A stretch of 64,000 nucleotides of DNA, from assembly GCF_000975055.1 (NCBI RefSeq), contig NZ_BBRB01000003.1, positions 186,001 through 250,000 of the forward strand. The letters run 5' to 3'. The position numbers and the translations under genes were made by a program. The stretch comes from Demequina sediminicola (GTDB lineage: Bacteria > Actinomycetota > Actinomycetes > Actinomycetales > Demequinaceae). Positions 16,395-24,064 of this stretch are shown here, piece by piece. Each line of letters opens with the position of its first letter. Positions within the stretch are counted from its first letter, which is position 1. The notes below the pieces were generated by a model. That model had not been told where the DNA came from, searched no databases, and worked only from the letters and a program-made list of their open reading frames with translations.

Positions 16395-19300
16395 GTGAAA
16401 CGCGCATCCCTCACCAGACTCGCTGGCGCCGCAGCCGGCGGACTATTCATTACCACCCTCACTCTCACCCCGGCCCAAGCTGACCTGGCTGAACACGACT
16501 TCTCGACCCCTGGAGACGTCGGCAGTTTCTGGCAGTGGGGCACCTCCGACGGCATTTCCACCAATGAAGACGGCCAACTGTGCGGTACCTCGACCGGCGA
16601 CGGCATCGGCTCTGGCGGCATTGGCGCCAGCTTCCCCCTGAGCGCCGGCGACAATGTCGCATCGCTCGACCTCATCACCACCGGCGAGGTCCAGGTGAAA
16701 GTTGTGTCGGGGGTCAATGACTCCGTCGAACACGCACTAGAGATCATTGATGCTGACGCCACTAGCGAAGTGACGATCCCCTTCACTGTGGCGGAAGACG
16801 CCGATCCGGCGAAACTCATCATTGATGTGAGCAACAACGCCGACGGCTCAGCCCGCACCGTATGCATCGACAACGCGTCCGTCTCCGCGCAGGTCAACCA
16901 GATCAGCAACGGCGGATTCGACAATGGACTCGAGGGCTGGGGCCACTACGGCTTTGTTGAAGGAAGCGCCCGTGTCGAGGATGGCGTGTTCTGCGCCACC
17001 GTGCCGGCGGGAACCGCCAATCCCTGGGATGCCGCCCTTTATCAGGACCTTTCGTTCGCCGCTGGCGACTACACCTTCAGTTTTGACACCTCCGGAGCGG
17101 GCCCCATTCGCGGTCACGTGCAACAAGAGGGCGGCTCGTACACGCCCTACGGAGTGATCGAGGCAGCGGGGACAGACGAACTCACCTCGCATTCCGTCGA
17201 CGTCTCCGTCACTGATGACCCCGTTGACCCACGGATGGCCTTCCAGGTGGGCGGGAATCCCGAGAGTTGGGAGTTTTGTGCCGACAACGTCGCCTACACC
17301 GGGGGTGTAGAGCGCGAGCCGTACGTGCCAGAGACGGGACCGCGGGTTCGCGTCAACCAGGTGGGCTACCTCACCGCCGGCCCTAAGAACGCGACGCTCG
17401 TGACAGGCTCCGAGACGCCCATACCGTGGTCGCTCACATCGGACGGCACTGAAGTGGCCTCCGGGTCCACCACGGTGCTGGGAACCGATGACTCCGCCGG
17501 GCTGCACGTCCACGACATTGACTTCTCTGCGGTCACCACTCCTGGCGACTACACCCTCGCCGCGGACGGTGAGACGTCCTACGAGTTCACCATCGGCACC
17601 GAGGCCTATGAGGACCTCCGCACGGACGCCTTGAACTACTTCTATCTGGCTCGTTCAGGAATCGACATTGACGGCGAGATTGTGGGTGAGGAGTACGCCC
17701 GCGAGGCGGGACACGTGTCCGAGGCTGGCGGTGACGCCACCAATCAGGGAGACCTCAATGTCCCGTGCCAAAACGCCTCTGATGCCGCCAAGGTTTACAC
17801 CGATGAGTACGGCTGGAACTCGTGTGACTACACGTTAGACGTGGTGGGCGGCTGGTACGACGCCGGTGATCACGGCAAGTACGTCGTGAACGGAGGCATC
17901 GCGACCGCACAGCTCTTGGGAACCTACGAACGTTCCAAGACAGCGGCATCGGCCGATCTTGGAGCCCTGGCCGACGGCACGCTCAATGTGCCCGAGTCCT
18001 CCAACGGCATTCCTGATGTGCTGGACGAAGCCCGCTGGGAACTCGAGTTCATGATGGACATGCGCGTGCCTGAAGGTGCACAGTTCGCCGGGCTCGTCCA
18101 CCACAAGATTCACGATGACGGCTGGACTGGACTCCCGTTGGCACCGGCCGACGACCCTCAGGTACGCGAACTGCACCGACCCTCGACGGCGGCAACGCTG
18201 AACCTTGCGGCCACCGCGGCCCAAGGAGCACGACTGTTCGCACCATACGATGCGGAATTTGCCGCGGAACTCCTCACTGCCGCCCGCGAGACTTTTGTCG
18301 CGGCACAGGGAACCCCCGACCTCTATGCACCGGCATCCGACGGCGCCGATGGCGGCGGACCCTACGATGACGACGAGGTCGCAGATGAGTTCTACTGGGC
18401 CGCAGCCGAACTGTTCCTCACGACCGGAGAGCAGCAATACGAGGACTTCCTCCTCTCCTCACCCGTCAACACGGAGGACTCTTTCCCCACGGCAGGCTTC
18501 AGTTGGGACCAGTTGGACGGCATCGCGAAACTTAACCTCGCCACGGTGCCCAACGGCTTCTCCGACCGCGATGCCATCCTCGCTCAAGTACTCGGAGGCG
18601 CCGATGCTTTGGTCGCCACCCAGTCTGGACAGGAGTTTGGAGTGGCACTCCCCGATGATGGCTTCGTGTGGGGTTCCAACAGCCAAGTGCTCAATAACCA
18701 GGTGGTCCTGGGCACAGCATTCGACCTGACAGCGGACGAACGTTACGCCGACGCGCTCGTCGAGTCGATGGACTATCTACTGGGACGCAACGCCCTGAAC
18801 TGGTCGTACATCACGGACTACGGCACCGTGACAAGCCAAAACCAGCACAGCCGATGGTTCACACACCAACTGGACGAGTCGCTGCCCAACCCACCCGCCG
18901 GTTCCGTAGCAGGTGGCCCCAACGCGGATGTGGGTACGTGGGATCCAGTGATCACGTCGACCTACCCTGACAAGGACTGTGCCGCGCAGCTGTGCTACAT
19001 CGACCACATCGAGTCATGGTCGACGAATGAGATCACAGTGAACTGGAACTCCGCGCTGTCGTGGGTCGCCTCGTGGCTGGCGGACTACGACCAAGGCGCC
19101 CCCGTCACGCAGCAGTGCGAAGCGCACTACATCGTGCATGGGTCATGGGCAACCGGGTTCAATACTCAGGTGTGGGTCAAGAACGTCTCCGACGAGACCA
19201 TCAAGAACTGGGAATTGACCTGGGCGTTCCCGTCCGATGCGACGGTGTCACACCAAGCGTGGAGCGCGCGCTGGTCACAGGACGGAGCCTGGGTGAGCGC

Positions 19301-19439
19301 AAAGTCGATGCCGTGGAATGCTCAGTTGAGGCCAGGCGCACGTGTCACGCTGGGCTTCATCGGTGAGCCGGGATCTCTGGCAAACGCGGCACCCGAACAG
19401 TTCTGGATCAACGGCCAACCCTGCACCATGGCTGGCTAG
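16395..19439 (+). CDS. secreted modular GH9 cellulase (2x CBM4/9-like, Ig-like, GH9, CBM2)
   Basis: A 1014-residue extracellular endo/exoglucanase. Order: signal peptide (residues 1-30, ending AQA); two CBM4/9-like beta-sandwiches (about 31-160 and 168-305; the second starts NQISNGGFDNGLEGWGHYG); an Ig-like CelD_N domain (about 318-400, RVRVNQVGYLTAGPK); the GH9 catalytic domain (about 400-895); a C-terminal CBM2 (about 906-1012) bounded by cysteines with exposed tryptophans. Catalytic residues visible: Asp489 and Asp492 in GGWYDAGDHGKYV, the HSRWF histidine, and Glu879 in TNEITVNWNSAL. It hydrolyses beta-1,4-glucan by inversion. A terminator follows. A second GH9 gene lies at the right end of the window. 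Confidence 0.95.
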   Translation: MKRASLTRLAGAAAGGLFITTLTLTPAQADLAEHDFSTPGDVGSFWQWGTSDGISTNEDGQLCGTSTGDGIGSGGIGASFPLSAGDNVASLDLITTGEVQVKVVSGVNDSVEHALEIIDADATSEVTIPFTVAEDADPAKLIIDVSNNADGSARTVCIDNASVSAQVNQISNGGFDNGLEGWGHYGFVEGSARVEDGVFCATVPAGTANPWDAALYQDLSFAAGDYTFSFDTSGAGPIRGHVQQEGGSYTPYGVIEAAGTDELTSHSVDVSVTDDPVDPRMAFQVGGNPESWEFCADNVAYTGGVEREPYVPETGPRVRVNQVGYLTAGPKNATLVTGSETPIPWSLTSDGTEVASGSTTVLGTDDSAGLHVHDIDFSAVTTPGDYTLAADGETSYEFTIGTEAYEDLRTDALNYFYLARSGIDIDGEIVGEEYAREAGHVSEAGGDATNQGDLNVPCQNASDAAKVYTDEYGWNSCDYTLDVVGGWYDAGDHGKYVVNGGIATAQLLGTYERSKTAASADLGALADGTLNVPESSNGIPDVLDEARWELEFMMDMRVPEGAQFAGLVHHKIHDDGWTGLPLAPADDPQVRELHRPSTAATLNLAATAAQGARLFAPYDAEFAAELLTAARETFVAAQGTPDLYAPASDGADGGGPYDDDEVADEFYWAAAELFLTTGEQQYEDFLLSSPVNTEDSFPTAGFSWDQLDGIAKLNLATVPNGFSDRDAILAQVLGGADALVATQSGQEFGVALPDDGFVWGSNSQVLNNQVVLGTAFDLTADERYADALVESMDYLLGRNALNWSYITDYGTVTSQNQHSRWFTHQLDESLPNPPAGSVAGGPNADVGTWDPVITSTYPDKDCAAQLCYIDHIESWSTNEITVNWNSALSWVASWLADYDQGAPVTQQCEAHYIVHGSWATGFNTQVWVKNVSDETIKNWELTWAFPSDATVSHQAWSARWSQDGAWVSAKSMPWNAQLRPGARVTLGFIGEPGSLANAAPEQFWINGQPCTMAG

Positions 19440-19458
19440 TCACATCAACACAACAGTG

Positions 19459-19489
19459 AGGCCCGGCTGGACACGTTCCGGCCGGGCCT
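19459..19489 (+). terminator. hairpin after the GH9 cellulase gene
   Basis: AGGCCCGGC and GCCGGGCCT form a perfect 9-bp stem with a 13-base loop, 20 bases after the stop. No T run follows, so it may act as an intrinsic terminator of the GC-rich type. Confidence 0.7.
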
Positions 19490-19522
19490 GACTCGTTGCA
19501 TGATGTGCCTACGATGGGCGCC

Positions 19523-20008
19523 ATGGCCACGTCTCCCCGACCCATCGTGATCTTCGACGGCGACTGCGGCCTGTGCAACGGGTTTGTGGCATGGCTCATC
19601 CGCCACGACCCTCACGAACAGTTCACGATCACCGGAAGCGCTGGGGACGTGGGGCGCGCTGCGCTGGCCGCGATGGGACTGCCGCAAGACATCGCCGCCT
19701 CTACCCTCGTCATCGCAACAGCACAAGGTCCGTTGACTCAATCCGATGCCGTCCTGGGGGTAGCGCGGCGGCTCGGCTGGCCATGGAAGGTGCTCGGAGC
19801 GGGCGCGATCGTGCCTCGGACGTGGCGCAACGGCCTCTACAACTCTGTTGCTGCGCGGCGCTCCCGGCGCCCCGCCGAAGACTCGGCCTGCGGCACCCCG
19901 CCCCCAGACTTGGTCCGCAGTTGGCGCAGACGCCTTGCCACTTTCGACAACGTGAAACAGCTGACTGGCGGGGAAAGCGACACGACCGATGCCACGGCAC
20001 CCAGCTAA
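19523..20008 (+). CDS. DCC family thiol-disulfide oxidoreductase (DUF393)
   Basis: About 161 residues of the DCC/DUF393 family, named after the conserved DGDCGLCN motif seen here in IVIFDGDCGLCNGFVAWLIRHD. The CxxC resembles a thioredoxin active site but the natural substrate is unknown. SDAVLGVARRLGWPWK and the YNSVAARR segment are also typical. The ATG at 19523 is chosen because homology starts just after; TTG 19496 and ATG 19514 are alternatives. It stands alone between the cellulase terminator and the convergent roadblock cluster B. Confidence 0.85.
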   Translation: MATSPRPIVIFDGDCGLCNGFVAWLIRHDPHEQFTITGSAGDVGRAALAAMGLPQDIAASTLVIATAQGPLTQSDAVLGVARRLGWPWKVLGAGAIVPRTWRNGLYNSVAARRSRRPAEDSACGTPPPDLVRSWRRRLATFDNVKQLTGGESDTTDATAPS

Positions 20009-20020
20009 GCGATCTGGGCG

Positions 20021-20389
20021 CTAGTTCTCCCGTGGCACGGCGGAGGCTATGCGGCCTACAGCGGCCTGGACCTCGCGGTAGAGCGATGCCTGATCACGGG
20101 AGCGGCGCGTCACGACTACCAGAAGGACTCGATCGTTCACTGTCTGAGCGATGATCTCGGTATCGACGCCGTGGATGACCGCACCCTGGAGGCCGTCAAC
20201 GCCTAGACCCTGGGCGGTGAGTTCGACCACTCCCATCAAGGCCGCCACGGATGCGGCACCACGCTCGCGGTCGCCCAGCGTCGAGTCATCGACGTAAGGC
20301 AAGCCGTCGGCACCCGCGACAATAACGCGAGTCACGCCATCGCATGCGCGGATAGGCTCGACGGCCCGGCTCAGAAATGTGCGGTCCAT
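20021..20389 (-). CDS. roadblock/LC7-like protein (cluster B, last gene)
   Basis: A 122-residue protein starting MDRTFLSRAVEPIRACDGVTRVIVAGADGLPYVDD. The pattern of an N-terminal helix, VTRVIVAGADGLPY strand-turn and later Ala/Leu-rich helix matches the roadblock fold, more distantly than its neighbours. The ATG overlaps the previous roadblock stop (ATGA), so it is coupled as the last gene of the four-gene cluster B. Such multi-roadblock clusters may form heteromeric GTPase regulators; that is inference. Confidence 0.7.
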   Translation of the reverse strand: MDRTFLSRAVEPIRACDGVTRVIVAGADGLPYVDDSTLGDRERGAASVAALMGVVELTAQGLGVDGLQGAVIHGVDTEIIAQTVNDRVLLVVVTRRSRDQASLYREVQAAVGRIASAVPREN

Positions 20390-20778
20390 CAGACGCCTTG
20401 GGTCGCCATTCCCGAGAATGATCGCAGCCACTCGGCCTCGGCGCGCACGACGCGAGCGATCTGGTCGTCGGAGTAGCCCGAGTCGGCGTCAACGACCACC
20501 GCAAGGAGATGCCCTGAATCGATCGGCGCCATTGCGAGCGCGCCGCTCTCGCCGTGAATGACCGCCAGTCGGGCCGCACCCATCCCAAAACTGGCAGTCG
20601 CGGTGGCGGCGAGCCCCACGGTCGCGGCCGTTACTGCGGCCGCGCCATCCCGTGCAGCCAGCGGCACGTCGTCATAGAGAGCAATGCCATCGGTCCGCGC
20701 CACAATGACACGCTCGACACCAGGGAGAGCCTGCTTCACGCGAGCCGCCACGAGCATCCCGTGCTTCGCCACAATCAT
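20389..20778 (-). CDS. roadblock/LC7 domain protein (cluster B)
   Basis: A 129-residue roadblock protein, paralogue of 14780-15169. It starts MIVAKHGMLVAARVKQALPGVERVIVARTDGIALYDDV, matching cluster A almost motif by motif, and has the same AATVGLAATATASFGMGAA helix. The start at 20778 overlaps the GTPase stop (ATGA). The frame is open further upstream through the GTPase gene but that extension is a shadow. The likely role is as partner or activator of the GTPase just upstream. Confidence 0.82.
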   Translation of the reverse strand: MIVAKHGMLVAARVKQALPGVERVIVARTDGIALYDDVPLAARDGAAAVTAATVGLAATATASFGMGAARLAVIHGESGALAMAPIDSGHLLAVVVDADSGYSDDQIARVVRAEAEWLRSFSGMATQGV

Positions 20779-21305
20779 TCGGATCCTTCCACCGTTCCGG
20801 AAAGGCGTCTCAACACCTTGATGACATCGCCGCGTTCGCGGGGGTCGCACGACTCGATGGTGGCCTCTGGCACTCCGAGGAACTGAGCGAGTTGCGCTGC
20901 TGGCAGCTCGTCGCGATTCCAACGATTTGCGGCCACCACGAAGGGCACACCCGGTGCGAACTGAGCGAAGCTTCGTACGATGCTCTTCAGTTGGGCCTGT
21001 GCCTGGAGCCGACTTGCATCGACAAGGAGGACATATCCGGCCATGCCGCGCGCAAGTACCGGCCACATAAACCGGAACCTTTCCTGCCCAGGTGTACCGA
21101 AGAGTGTCACGATCGCATCGCCATCGCGACCGCTGACACGCACGGTTCCGTGATCGAGCGCAACCGTCGTTTGCTCCTTGAGCCGCGAAGTCTCGTCGGA
21201 GACGGACCGCTCCACACCGAGGGCATCGGGACACGCAGTACGTACAAAGGTGGTCTTGCCTGCACCGAACGGTCCAGACACCACGATCTTGACAATGTCA
21301 GTCAT
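20775..21305 (-). CDS. small GTPase / ATP-GTP-binding protein (MglA/CvnD-like, cluster B)
   Basis: A 176-residue Ras-like protein: P-loop GPFGAGKTT at about residues 11-19, EQTTVALDHGTVRV, GTPGQERFRFMW, and AANRW in the G4 position. It is the short version of the cluster A GTPase, without the N-terminal extension; the cores share long identical blocks (for example KIVVSGPFGAGKTTFV), so one arose by duplication of the other. It lies between two roadblock genes and overlaps the downstream one by 4 bases. Target process unknown; polarity or signalling is plausible from MglA and conservon relatives. Confidence 0.85.
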   Translation of the reverse strand: MTDIVKIVVSGPFGAGKTTFVRTACPDALGVERSVSDETSRLKEQTTVALDHGTVRVSGRDGDAIVTLFGTPGQERFRFMWPVLARGMAGYVLLVDASRLQAQAQLKSIVRSFAQFAPGVPFVVAANRWNRDELPAAQLAQFLGVPEATIESCDPRERGDVIKVLRRLSGTVEGSE

Positions 21306-21367
21306 AGATTCACCGCGTATCGGAGCACCTGTCCACTTTCGCGGGAGGGCGCTCCGATCACGTGGCG

Positions 21368-21733
21368 TTAGATTGCGAGGGCCTGCTCGATGCCCTGCAG
21401 CTGGCGACGTGCCATGGCGAGGTTCGAGCGGTCACGCTCGAGTGCGACGTAGATGAAGAGCCCGTGTCCGTTGGGCGCGGTCACCAAGCGAATGAGGTGA
21501 ATCTGCGAGCCGAGCGTGATCAAGATGTCCTCGATCTTGTCTTCTAGACCCAGCGAATCCATCACGCGCATCTTGGCGCGTACTACCTCGGTGTTGCCCG
21601 CCGCGGCGAGTTCCAAGTCAATTCCGGTACCTGCGGTGGCAAGCGTCATGCCGCTGTCGTAGTCGACAAGCGCAGCGCCGATAGCACCGTCAATTGCCAA
21701 GACTGCATTCATTGATTCAACCGGATTAGCCAT
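21368..21733 (-). CDS. roadblock/LC7 domain protein (cluster B, first gene)
   Basis: A 121-residue roadblock protein: MANPVESMNAVLAIDGAIGAALVDYDSGMTLATAGTG, the IDGAIGAALVDYDSGM strand-turn being diagnostic, followed by VVRAKMRVMDSLGLEDKIEDILITLGSQIHLIRLV. ATG at 21733 has a strong GGGAGGGG ribosome site. It opens cluster B, 62 bases before the GTPase gene, and is more distant from the other roadblock proteins here, which suggests a separate subunit role. Confidence 0.82.
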   Translation of the reverse strand: MANPVESMNAVLAIDGAIGAALVDYDSGMTLATAGTGIDLELAAAGNTEVVRAKMRVMDSLGLEDKIEDILITLGSQIHLIRLVTAPNGHGLFIYVALERDRSNLAMARRQLQGIEQALAI

Positions 21734-22082
21734 GATTCCCCTCCCGAGGGCATGGGGCGTGTGGCCCCACAAAGTAGAAGACCCCACTACTCGGGCGTCT
21801 TCACCTTGTAGCGGGGAGCCAACGCGATTCGTTGGCGACGTGTCTCACCACCGTATGCGCGGTGGACTTGGACATCCTAGGCCTGGTGTTGCACTCCCGT
21901 CCACTCAAAGGTTGAACCCGGAGACACCCTTGACCCGGGCTTTGCCAGGCAGTTTGTTCGCTGCAACCAAAAACGCGCTCTCAGATAGGCGATTTGTCCG
22001 GGTTTGCCCACCCCTGCGCTTAGCCACACACCACAGCGAGAGACAGTGGCGCAAACATCACATGAACGTACCCCCCACAACG
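21734..22082. other. intergenic region between roadblock cluster B and tRNA-Glu
   Basis: About 350 bases with no credible gene. It should hold the cluster B promoter. A perfect inverted repeat GCCAACG-N5-CGTTGGC at 21818-21836 is operator-like. Nothing else is recognisable. Confidence 0.55.
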
Positions 22083-22111
22083 AAAAAACTCCCCACCGCA
22101 ATGGTGAGGAG
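22083..22111 (-). terminator. rho-independent terminator of tRNA-Glu
   Basis: On the minus strand CTCCTCACC pairs with GGTGGGGAG (9 bp, one G-T) around a 5-base loop, followed by six T residues. It sits 9 bases past the tRNA 3' end. Confidence 0.88.
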
Positions 22112-22119
22112 TAAGTCCG

Positions 22120-22192
22120 TAGCCCCGACGGGATTCGAACCCGCGCTACCGCCTTGAGAGGGCGGCGTGCTAGGCCGCTACACAACGGGGCC
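22120..22192 (-). tRNA. tRNA-Glu (CTC anticodon)
   Basis: A 73-base cloverleaf on the minus strand: acceptor GGCCCCG with CGGGGCT and discriminator A; anticodon stem CCGCC/GGCGG with loop CTCTCAA giving anticodon CTC; T-arm GCGGG-TTCGAAT-CCCGT. The CCA end is not encoded. It is followed by a strong terminator. Confidence 0.95.
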
Positions 22193-22259
22193 CTAGCTGC
22201 CAGAGCCACCTTCAGTGGGGGCTGGCGCGAGATAGAACTCTACACCATTCACGGAGCAA

Positions 22260-23381
22260 ATGAACAATCACAGCCGAAGACGGCTCCAATCCTCCTCTAG
22301 GCCGATGCGCTCCCTCGTGCCGGTACGGCACAGTGAACTCATGATCGCTGCGCGCACCGCTCACACACTCGACGCCATCGCCCACAAGGCCGTCGCACGG
22401 AGCGACACATCAGATGTGCGCTTTGCCGTACGCGCCCCCGGGCTCGAGTGGAGCTACCTTGCCGACGGGGCCCCGCACCCGTACTTCGTGGCCTCCATCA
22501 CCAAGCTCGCCACGACCGCCGTGGTGTTCCAGCATCTCTCTGAGGGGCTCTACGATCTCGACACTCCGGCATCGGCCCTCCTCCCTGAGACGGCAAGCGA
22601 CCGTGTCGCGGGCCTGTCCGGGTCTGGCGCGGTGGCGTCCGTCGAAGACCTCCTCGCCCACACGTCGGGAATCCCCGACTACTTTGAGACCGCACCCCGT
22701 GGACACCAGACGATGCTTGCCCAGATTCGGGCACAGGATGTCGCATGGAGTCCGCACGAGGCGATCGACATGATCCGCGGACGTGCGGCGACGGCAACTC
22801 CTGGTGACCGCAGGCGCGCACGGTACTCAGACACCAACTTTCAACTGCTGCAACTCATCATCGAGAGCCATGACGGCAACTACGCGCAGGCAGTGCACAA
22901 CCGCATATGCAAGCCACTAGGCCTCAGCCAGACCTACATCTTTAGCCCTCACGATGTGCCGCACTTTCACGGCATCGCCGCGATCAAGGATGGCAGCGAT
23001 GAGTTTGCTCGACCACAAGCGATGGCGTCCTTTCAAGCCGATGGTGGAATGGTCTCCACGACGGCCGAACAGATCCGCTTCCTTCAGGCATACATGGACG
23101 GCGAGCTCTTCCCCCAGCAACTGCTGCTCCGAGCAACCCAGGAGTGGCGACGCCTGTTCTTCCCACTGGAGTACTCGCTGGGGACCATGCGGTTCCGGCT
23201 GCCACGAGCGATGGCGCCGTTCAGCCCCATGCCACCGTTCATCGGACACTCGGGAGCTAGCGGCGCCGTGTTGTTCCACGACCCCTCACGGGACCTCACC
23301 ATTGCCGGCTCCGTCAACCAACTAAGGAAGCGCTCGCTAGCCTTCCAGGTCTTGGGGCAGATGGAACGCGCCCTGCGGTAG
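22260..23381 (+). CDS. serine hydrolase of the beta-lactamase class C / PBP4* family
   Basis: A 373-residue protein of the PF00144 family. Motifs: SITK (nucleophile serine and lysine, in PYFVASITKLATTAV), YSD as the YxN-like second motif (RARYSDTNFQLLQLI), and HSG as the third (GHSGASGAVLFHD). SVEDLLAHTSGIPDYF and NRICKPLGLSQTY are typical. No clear signal peptide, so a cytoplasmic esterase/peptidase-like role is as likely as cell wall work. Start at 22260 is uncertain; ATGs at codons 17 and 28 are alternatives, the homologous region beginning after residue 40. Confidence 0.8.
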   Translation: MNNHSRRRLQSSSRPMRSLVPVRHSELMIAARTAHTLDAIAHKAVARSDTSDVRFAVRAPGLEWSYLADGAPHPYFVASITKLATTAVVFQHLSEGLYDLDTPASALLPETASDRVAGLSGSGAVASVEDLLAHTSGIPDYFETAPRGHQTMLAQIRAQDVAWSPHEAIDMIRGRAATATPGDRRRARYSDTNFQLLQLIIESHDGNYAQAVHNRICKPLGLSQTYIFSPHDVPHFHGIAAIKDGSDEFARPQAMASFQADGGMVSTTAEQIRFLQAYMDGELFPQQLLLRATQEWRRLFFPLEYSLGTMRFRLPRAMAPFSPMPPFIGHSGASGAVLFHDPSRDLTIAGSVNQLRKRSLAFQVLGQMERALR

Positions 23382-23392
23382 CACACCACTGA

Positions 23393-23995
23393 TCATTCGC
23401 TCGCATCGCCATCGAGCCCCTGATCGCCAAAGCACCGGTGACCCGGGCCGTAGATGCTGAGAATCTCGGCTGTTCGTCCACCGTCCGCGCCAAACCAGTG
23501 CGGCGCGGAGGTATCAAACTCCACCGCCTCGCCACATGCGACCACCCACGACTCCTCGCCCACCACGACGCGCAATGTGCCGCTCAGCACGTAGATCCAC
23601 GACGAGCCCGGGTGGCGGCGCAGTTGCGGCGGGACGTCTGTGGGAGGAATCACAATCTTGAGGACGTTGACCCCGCTATCGCGATGATGGAGAGGCACTT
23701 CGATACGTCCATGCCGCCGGCGGGGACGCAACCGCACTCGTGGATCGCCCACTTGTGGCATCCCCACAAGATCGTCGAGTGGCACGCGATACACCTGCGC
23801 CAGGCGCACCAGAATCTCGAGCGAGGGACGGCGCTCCCCACCTTCGATGCGCGACAACGTGCTGAGGGAGACATCCGTCAGTTCGGACAGTTGCTGCAAC
23901 GTCATTCCGCGCCCCTGGCGTAGGCGCCTGAGCCGGAAGGGCACAGCGTCGATGACGCTGTCGGTGGAGGGAATCGGCACGCTCATGCCTGACAT
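23393..23995 (-). CDS. XRE-family regulator with C-terminal cupin domain
   Basis: About 200 residues. The HTH (about residues 19-75) reads LRRLRQGRGMTLQQLSELTDVSLSTLSRIEGGERRPSLEILVRLAQVYRVPLDDLVG; the C-terminal half is a cupin (SSWIYVLSGTLRVVVGEESWVVACGEAVEFDTSAPHWFGA) that should sense a small ligand or metal. ATG 23995 follows GAGGTG; ATG 23986 is an alternative. A further in-frame TTG at 24022 is rejected because it would lie inside an operator-like palindrome. It diverges from the MFS exporter, which it may control. Confidence 0.85.
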   Translation of the reverse strand: MSGMSVPIPSTDSVIDAVPFRLRRLRQGRGMTLQQLSELTDVSLSTLSRIEGGERRPSLEILVRLAQVYRVPLDDLVGMPQVGDPRVRLRPRRRHGRIEVPLHHRDSGVNVLKIVIPPTDVPPQLRRHPGSSWIYVLSGTLRVVVGEESWVVACGEAVEFDTSAPHWFGADGGRTAEILSIYGPGHRCFGDQGLDGDASE

Positions 23996-24007
23996 CACAC
24001 CTCGGCT

Positions 24008-24022
24008 TTGCCATTTTGGCAA
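24008..24022. promoter_or_regulatory. palindromic operator between XRE-cupin and MFS genes
   Basis: TTGCCA-TTT-TGGCAA is a perfect 15-bp inverted repeat in the divergent gap. A GACTAT hexamer at 24053-24058 lies six bases before the MFS ATG, suggesting a leaderless MFS transcript. The regulator binding here is inferred. Confidence 0.45.
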
Positions 24023-24064
24023 CTTTCATTGCCCTAGAGGCCGCGGGGTCTGGACTATCGATCC

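Noticed and set aside
20389-21234. Long upstream extension of the cluster B roadblock frame
   Set aside because: It runs through the GTPase gene in another frame; the roadblock protein clearly starts at 20778, with an ATGA overlap.
14780-21733. Cvn conservon (CvnABCD)
   Set aside because: No sensor-kinase CvnA and no DUF742 CvnC are present, and the gene order differs; called only as roadblock/GTPase clusters.
23986-24022. TTG at 24022 as start of the XRE-cupin gene
   Set aside because: It lies in the operator palindrome and has no ribosome site; ATG at 23995 or 23986 is better.
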